From Planctomycetota bacterium (lineage in GTDB: Bacteria > Planctomycetota > UBA1135), in the NCBI GenBank assembly GCA_004295085.1, contig SHNF01000002.1, positions 124,001 through 188,000 of the forward strand: 64,000 bases of DNA, written 5' to 3'. The position numbers and the translations under genes were made by a program. Below, one piece after another: positions 60,490 through 64,000 of this stretch. How positions within the stretch are numbered: the first letter of the stretch is position 1; each line of letters begins with the position of its first letter. The notes beneath the pieces were generated by a model that made no database searches, had not been told where the DNA came from, and saw nothing but the letters and a program-made list of their open reading frames with translations.

Positions 60490-60998
60490 CGCCGCGACGG
60501 CGCTGCCTCCGGCGGCGCGGGCGCGCTGGCCGGTATCCCCTGGGGCGTGCCCGGCTTGGGTTGGGGCCGGCGCAGGGACGGACCCTCGGGGCTGGGCTTG
60601 TTCATGAAGTCGTCCCACTCCCGGTCCATGTCGCGCTGCGGGCTGGCCTGGACCGGTCCCGGCAGGAACAGGCGGTCGGCCGCCAGCACGCCCACTCCCA
60701 CGGCCAGCGCCAGGGCGGCGGCCAGCCGCCACACGCGCAGCGCCCGCGCCAGGTCATGCACTTCGCGGGCCAGGCCCTGCTCGAAGCGCATGGCCATGCG
60801 CTGCAAGGCCGGTGCGTCCGGCTCGGGCGCGTCCAGCAGCGCCAGGTCCGAGCGCAGCGCGCCCCAGCGGCTGGCCGTGGCGCGGCAGCCCGGGCAGCCG
60901 AGGAGGTGCGCCCGCACCTCGCCGGCGTCCAGGTCGGAGCATTCGCCGTCGAACCAGGCGCTCAGGCGCGGAGCCCAGGTGCGGCAGGCTTCCCTCAC
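60486..60998 (-). CDS. Zinc-finger anti-sigma factor
   Basis: 170 aa. The N-terminal part has a zinc-binding anti-sigma pattern, CRTWAPRLSAWFDGECSDLDAGEVRAHLLGCPGC read over about 5-38, with HxxxCxxC. A membrane helix lies at about 95-117 (WRLAAALALAVGVGVLAA), then a Pro-rich periplasmic tail. The GTG at 60998 overlaps the sigma-factor stop (GTGA). It holds the sigma factor until a signal releases it. Confidence 0.88.
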   Translation of the reverse strand: MREACRTWAPRLSAWFDGECSDLDAGEVRAHLLGCPGCRATASRWGALRSDLALLDAPEPDAPALQRMAMRFEQGLAREVHDLARALRVWRLAAALALAVGVGVLAADRLFLPGPVQASPQRDMDREWDDFMNKPSPEGPSLRRPQPKPGTPQGIPASAPAPPEAAPSRR

Positions 60999-61570
60999 AA
61001 GGACTCCTCCATCCGGCCCAGCTCGCGCGCCAGACGCTCGCGGGCGCGGAAGATGCGCGATTCCACGGTGCCCTGGGCCAGCCCCAGCACGCGGGCGATA
61101 TCGCGATAGCTCAAGCCTTCCAGGTCCCTCAGGATCAGCATTTCGCGGAAGCGCAGCGGCAGGCGCTCCAGCGCCCGCCGGACCACCTGGCGCCGCTCCA
61201 GACGCGAGGCGGCCTCGTCGGGCGGTTCCGCCTCGGAAACCCCGGGCAACTCGCCGCTCTCCAGTGTCTCCATGGCCTGGGACCGGCAGGCGCGCGCCAC
61301 CCGGCGGCGGTGGTCCAGGAGGGTGTTCAGGGCCACCTGGTACAGCCAGGTGGACAGGGCCGCCTCGCCACGGAAGGTGTCGATCCGGCGCTGGACCTTG
61401 AGGAACACCTCCTGCACGCCGTCCTCCGCCTCCTCGGGGTCCAGGCCGCAGCGCAGCGCCAGGCGGTAGACCTTGCTGCCGTAGTCGCGGAACAAGGCCT
61501 CCAGCCGGCTGCTCGGGCCCGGCGCCGGGCTGGGCCGGGGCTGGCGGGGCTCGTTCTGCGGCTTCGGCAT
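60995..61570 (-). CDS. ECF-family RNA polymerase sigma factor
   Basis: 191 aa, start ATG at 61570. Region 2 is at about 28-95 (LEALFRDYGSKVYRLALRCG, EDGVQEVFLKVQRRIDTFRGEAALSTWLYQVALNTLLDHRR in pieces). Region 4 is at about 130-185 (LERLPLRFREMLILRDLEGLSYRDIARVLGLAQGTVESRIFRARERL in pieces). Together with the anti-sigma and the anchored protein it forms a three-gene signalling unit. This unit then reads into the GspL-like operon, so the operon may be under its own control. Confidence 0.95.
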   Translation of the reverse strand: MPKPQNEPRQPRPSPAPGPSSRLEALFRDYGSKVYRLALRCGLDPEEAEDGVQEVFLKVQRRIDTFRGEAALSTWLYQVALNTLLDHRRRVARACRSQAMETLESGELPGVSEAEPPDEAASRLERRQVVRRALERLPLRFREMLILRDLEGLSYRDIARVLGLAQGTVESRIFRARERLARELGRMEESL

Positions 61571-61677
61571 GCAACGCGCGAGGGCGCCCACCGGCTTGGG
61601 ACGCGGCCGGACGCCAGTTCCTTCCTGGGTCTCTAGCCTACAGCCGGAGCAGCCTCCACCTAGAATCGCCGCACCCC

Positions 61678-62010
61678 ATGAGTTCCTACTACAAGCCCGA
61701 GCACCTCGTCCATTTCCCCCAGATCGCTCGCGGCAATCCCGGGCTGGCGGACAAGTTCTTCGCCTATTACGGGTCGGTGTTCGCCCCTGGGGCCCTCTCG
61801 GTGCGGGAAAAGGCCCTCATTGCGCTGGCCGTCGCCCACGCGGTCCAGTGCCCTTACTGCATCGACGCCTTTACGGCCACGTCCCTCAAGGAGGGGGCCG
61901 ACCTGGAGCAGATGACGGAAGCGCTGCACGTGGCCACGGCGATCCGCGGCGGCGCTTCCCTGGTGCACGGCATGCAGATGCTGGAGCAGGCCACGCAGAA
62001 AGGGATGTAG
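61678..62010 (+). CDS. Arsenosugar-biosynthesis-associated peroxidase-like protein (AhpD/CMD fold)
   Basis: A 110-aa carboxymuconolactone-decarboxylase-fold protein with redox pair CPYC (QCPYCIDAF, about 60-63) and the AhpD-like His. This family is typically found next to arsS. The arsS TTG follows by 3 nt. Its function in arsenosugar formation is unproven. Confidence 0.85.
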   Translation: MSSYYKPEHLVHFPQIARGNPGLADKFFAYYGSVFAPGALSVREKALIALAVAHAVQCPYCIDAFTATSLKEGADLEQMTEALHVATAIRGGASLVHGMQMLEQATQKGM

Positions 62011-62013
62011 GCC

Positions 62014-63090
62014 TTGCTGCCGCTGCAGATCGGCGTGCCCCTGGAATCACCCGAGTCCGGGCCCAAGCCTGCGCGCAGCCTGCGCTCGCGCGGCAGCGCT
62101 CTCGCCGCCCCGGCCCGCCAGCTGCAGCTCCTGGCGTCCTTTCCCGGCGACTTCGAGGCCACGCTGGCCGCGCACGGCCACGACGGACTGCGTCCCGCCT
62201 CCCTGGAGATCTTCCAGATCAACCTCGGGAAGCTGTGCAACATGACCTGCCGCCACTGCCACGTGGACGCCGGTCCCGACCGCACCGACGCCATGATGGC
62301 GCCGGAGACCGTGGCCGACTGCCTGGCGGCGCTGGACCGCACCCGGGCGCACACCGTGGACATCACCGGCGGCGCGCCGGAGCTGCACCCGCAGTTCCGC
62401 CACCTGGTCGAGCAGGCGCGCCGGCGCGGCAAGCACGTGATCGACCGCTGCAACCTGACCATCCTGCTGGCGCCGGCCTTCCGGGAGCTGCCGCAGTGGC
62501 TCGCGGCGCACGCGGTGGAGGTCGCCTGCTCCCTGCCGCATTACCGCCGCAGCCGCACCGACGCCCAGCGCGGCGACGGCGCCTTCGACAAGTCCATCGA
62601 GGCCCTGCGCCGCCTCAACGCCGCCGGCTACGGCCAGGGCGATCCGAGCCGGCGCCTGACGCTGGTCTCCAACCCGGCCGGCGCGTACCTGGCCGGCAAC
62701 CAGACCGCGATGGAAGCCGAATGGAAGCGGGAGCTGCTGCGCGAGCACGGCGTCCGCTTCGACCGGCTGTTCGTGCTCAACAACATGCCGATCGCGCGCT
62801 TCCTCGAGTGGCTGGAACAGTCCGGGAACCTCGAGTCCTACCTGCACGCCTTGCTCCAGGCGTTCAACCCGGCCGCGGTCCCCGGCCTCATGTGCCGCAA
62901 CACAATCTCGGTGTCCTGGGACGGTCGCATCTACGACTGCGATTTCAACCAGATGCTGGACCTCCCCAACGGTCCGTCCATCCGCGACTTCGACCCGGAC
63001 GCCTTCGCCGCGCGCCGCATCCGCACCGACCGCCACTGCTACGGCTGCACCGCCGGCGCCGGCAGCTCCTGCGGCGGCGCCACCGTCTGA
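62014..63090 (+). CDS. arsS: Arsenosugar biosynthesis radical SAM protein ArsS
   Basis: A 358-aa radical SAM enzyme. CxxxCxxC is in GKLCNMTCRHCHVDAG (Cys75, Cys79, Cys82), and TGGAPEL follows. The C-terminal ArsS/DUF3641 part has ISVSWDGRIYDCDFNQMLDL and CYGCTAGAGSSCGGAT. ArsS is thought to add an adenosyl-type radical group to dimethylarsenate. TTG start at 62014 is set by the peroxidase-like gene stop. No arsM methyltransferase is in the window. Confidence 0.93.
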   Translation: MLPLQIGVPLESPESGPKPARSLRSRGSALAAPARQLQLLASFPGDFEATLAAHGHDGLRPASLEIFQINLGKLCNMTCRHCHVDAGPDRTDAMMAPETVADCLAALDRTRAHTVDITGGAPELHPQFRHLVEQARRRGKHVIDRCNLTILLAPAFRELPQWLAAHAVEVACSLPHYRRSRTDAQRGDGAFDKSIEALRRLNAAGYGQGDPSRRLTLVSNPAGAYLAGNQTAMEAEWKRELLREHGVRFDRLFVLNNMPIARFLEWLEQSGNLESYLHALLQAFNPAAVPGLMCRNTISVSWDGRIYDCDFNQMLDLPNGPSIRDFDPDAFAARRIRTDRHCYGCTAGAGSSCGGATV

Positions 63091-63101
63091 ACGCCCCGGC
63101 G

Positions 63102-63126
63102 AGGGTCGTAGCCACCCTTTCGCGGG
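63102..63126 (-). repeat. REP-like element, distant copy 5
   Basis: On the minus strand it contains GAAAGGGTGGCTACGACCCT, the same core as the cluster at 13.2-14.6 kb, with one change in the 5' GGG. It lies in the 42-nt gap between the convergent arsS and ribBA genes, the typical intergenic position for REP elements. Confidence 0.78.
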
Positions 63127-63132
63127 CGCAGC

Positions 63133-64000
63133 TTACTCGTGCAGGTGCGGCAGGATGTGCCCGAGCTTGTCGCGCTTGGTCCTGAGGTATTCGAGGTTGT
63201 GTTCCTGCGGCTCCGGAACGAGAGGAACCTGCTCGGCGATCTCGAGCCCGTAACCATGCAGCCCAGCCAGCTTCTTGGGGTTGTTCGTGAGCAGCCGCAT
63301 CTTGCGCACGCCGAGATCGTGCAGGATCTGGGCGCCCACGCCGTACTCGCGCATGTCCGGCGGGAATCCCAGCAGCTCGTTGGCCTCGACGGTGTCGTGA
63401 CCCTCGTCCTGCAGCTTGTAGGCGCGCAGCTTGTTCTCCAGCCCGATACCGCGCCCTTCCTGGCGGATGTAGAGCAGCACGCCCTTGCCGGCCTGGGCGA
63501 TCTGGCGCATGGCGCCGCGCAGCTGCGGGCCGCAGTCGCAGCGCAGGCTCCCGAAGAGATCGCCGGTCAGGCACTCGCTGTGCACGCGCAGCAGGATAGG
63601 CTCGGCCTGCTCCACGAACTTCTCGTCCAGGTTCTTGGGCGCGTGCGGCCAGCCGAAGCTGAGCGCCACGTGCTCCTTGCCGTCGGCGAGGGAGGCGTAG
63701 AGGTGCGCGAAGAAGTCGCCGTAGGCCGTCGGAATGCGCACGTCGTCCACCAGGCGCCGGATCAGCTTCTCCCGGCGGCGGCGGTGCTCGATCAGCTTCT
63801 CGATGGTGAGGATGCGCAGGCCGTGGCGCTGCGCGAACTGCTCCAGGTCCGGCAGCCGCGCCATGGAGCCGTCGTCGTTCATGATCTCGCAGATGACTCC
63901 CGCGGGCCGCAGTCCGGCCATGCGCGCCAGGTCCACGGCGCCTTCGGTCTGGCCGGGCCGCACCAGCACGCCGCCCTCGCGCGCGCGCAAGGGGAATACA
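63133..64000 (-). CDS. ribBA: RibBA: DHBP synthase/GTP cyclohydrolase II, N-terminus beyond window edge
   Basis: The frame is open to base 64000 (no start within the window), so it is the 3' part of the gene. The first 55 residues shown are the end of the DHBP synthase domain ([35 protein letters not shown] in parts). The GTP cyclohydrolase II domain follows: [19 protein letters not shown] (zinc Cys), [14 protein letters not shown] and LTNNPKK. It makes two riboflavin precursors. It is convergent with arsS. Confidence 0.94.
   Translation of the reverse strand, partial: VFPLRAREGGVLVRPGQTEGAVDLARMAGLRPAGVICEIMNDDGSMARLPDLEQFAQRHGLRILTIEKLIEHRRRREKLIRRLVDDVRIPTAYGDFFAHLYASLADGKEHVALSFGWPHAPKNLDEKFVEQAEPILLRVHSECLTGDLFGSLRCDCGPQLRGAMRQIAQAGKGVLLYIRQEGRGIGLENKLRAYKLQDEGHDTVEANELLGFPPDMREYGVGAQILHDLGVRKMRLLTNNPKKLAGLHGYGLEIAEQVPLVPEPQEHNLEYLRTKRDKLGHILPHLHE

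Overview
The window comes from a high-GC (about 70 %), Gram-negative-type bacterium. Lipoprotein signal peptides, a DsbD-type thiol carrier, a type II secretion/type IV pilus platform protein and several secreted repeat proteins all imply a periplasm and outer membrane. The very large proteins built from carboxypeptidase-regulatory-like repeats, the VIT/VWA giant protein and the ferredoxin-linked metabolism resemble gene content of high-GC Planctomycetota, Myxococcota or related uncultured lineages. That placement is inference; no 16S rRNA or other phylogenetic marker is present. Genes are dense, often start with GTG or TTG, and many overlap by 1-4 bases.

Layout, 1-14 kb: a truncated M48 peptidase, dapF and dsbD; a tRNA-Val divergent from thiI across a palindromic -10-like site; a lipoprotein; a tRNA-Asp; then a leftward housekeeping run (mazG, the queuosine-salvage hydrolase qng1, a 1-Cys peroxiredoxin, a CstB-like persulfide dioxygenase/rhodanese fusion, queC). 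An Mrp-type Fe-S carrier lacking its CxxC segment follows with a small partner. At 13.2-14.7 kb a REP-associated tyrosine transposase (RAYT) is surrounded by copies of a short repeat (core AGGGTGGCTACGACCCT). A further copy lies 49 kb away at 63.1 kb.

14.7-28 kb holds secreted or exported accessory proteins: an 11-repeat CarboxypepD_reg-like protein, a 1174-aa Gly-rich lipoprotein and an HExxH lipoprotein. It also has an FAD amine/amino-acid oxidase-like enzyme, a MarR regulator with two matching operators controlling itself and a ferredoxin-SCP2 protein, and an SRPBCC-ArsR pair with its own palindrome. 28-38.5 kb is a compact leftward nuoABCDHIJKLMN operon with no nuoE, F or G, i.e. an 11-subunit complex I without an NADH-input module. 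38.7-51.6 kb has an AlkA-type glycosylase, a 2829-aa FecR-like/VIT/VWA/helical-repeat protein, a second CarboxypepD_reg protein and an M14 peptidase whose frame runs antisense through the next gene.

51-64 kb has a korAB-phenylalanine hydroxylase operon. KorAB makes reduced ferredoxin, a plausible electron donor for the 11-subunit Nuo complex. It also has a squalene-synthase-fold protein lacking its Asp-rich motifs beside DUF192 and UbiA-family genes. Next comes an ECF sigma/anti-sigma/membrane-anchored small-protein unit translationally linked to a GspL/PilM-like operon, then the arsenosugar pair (peroxidase-like protein and ArsS), and finally a ribBA gene cut by the window edge.
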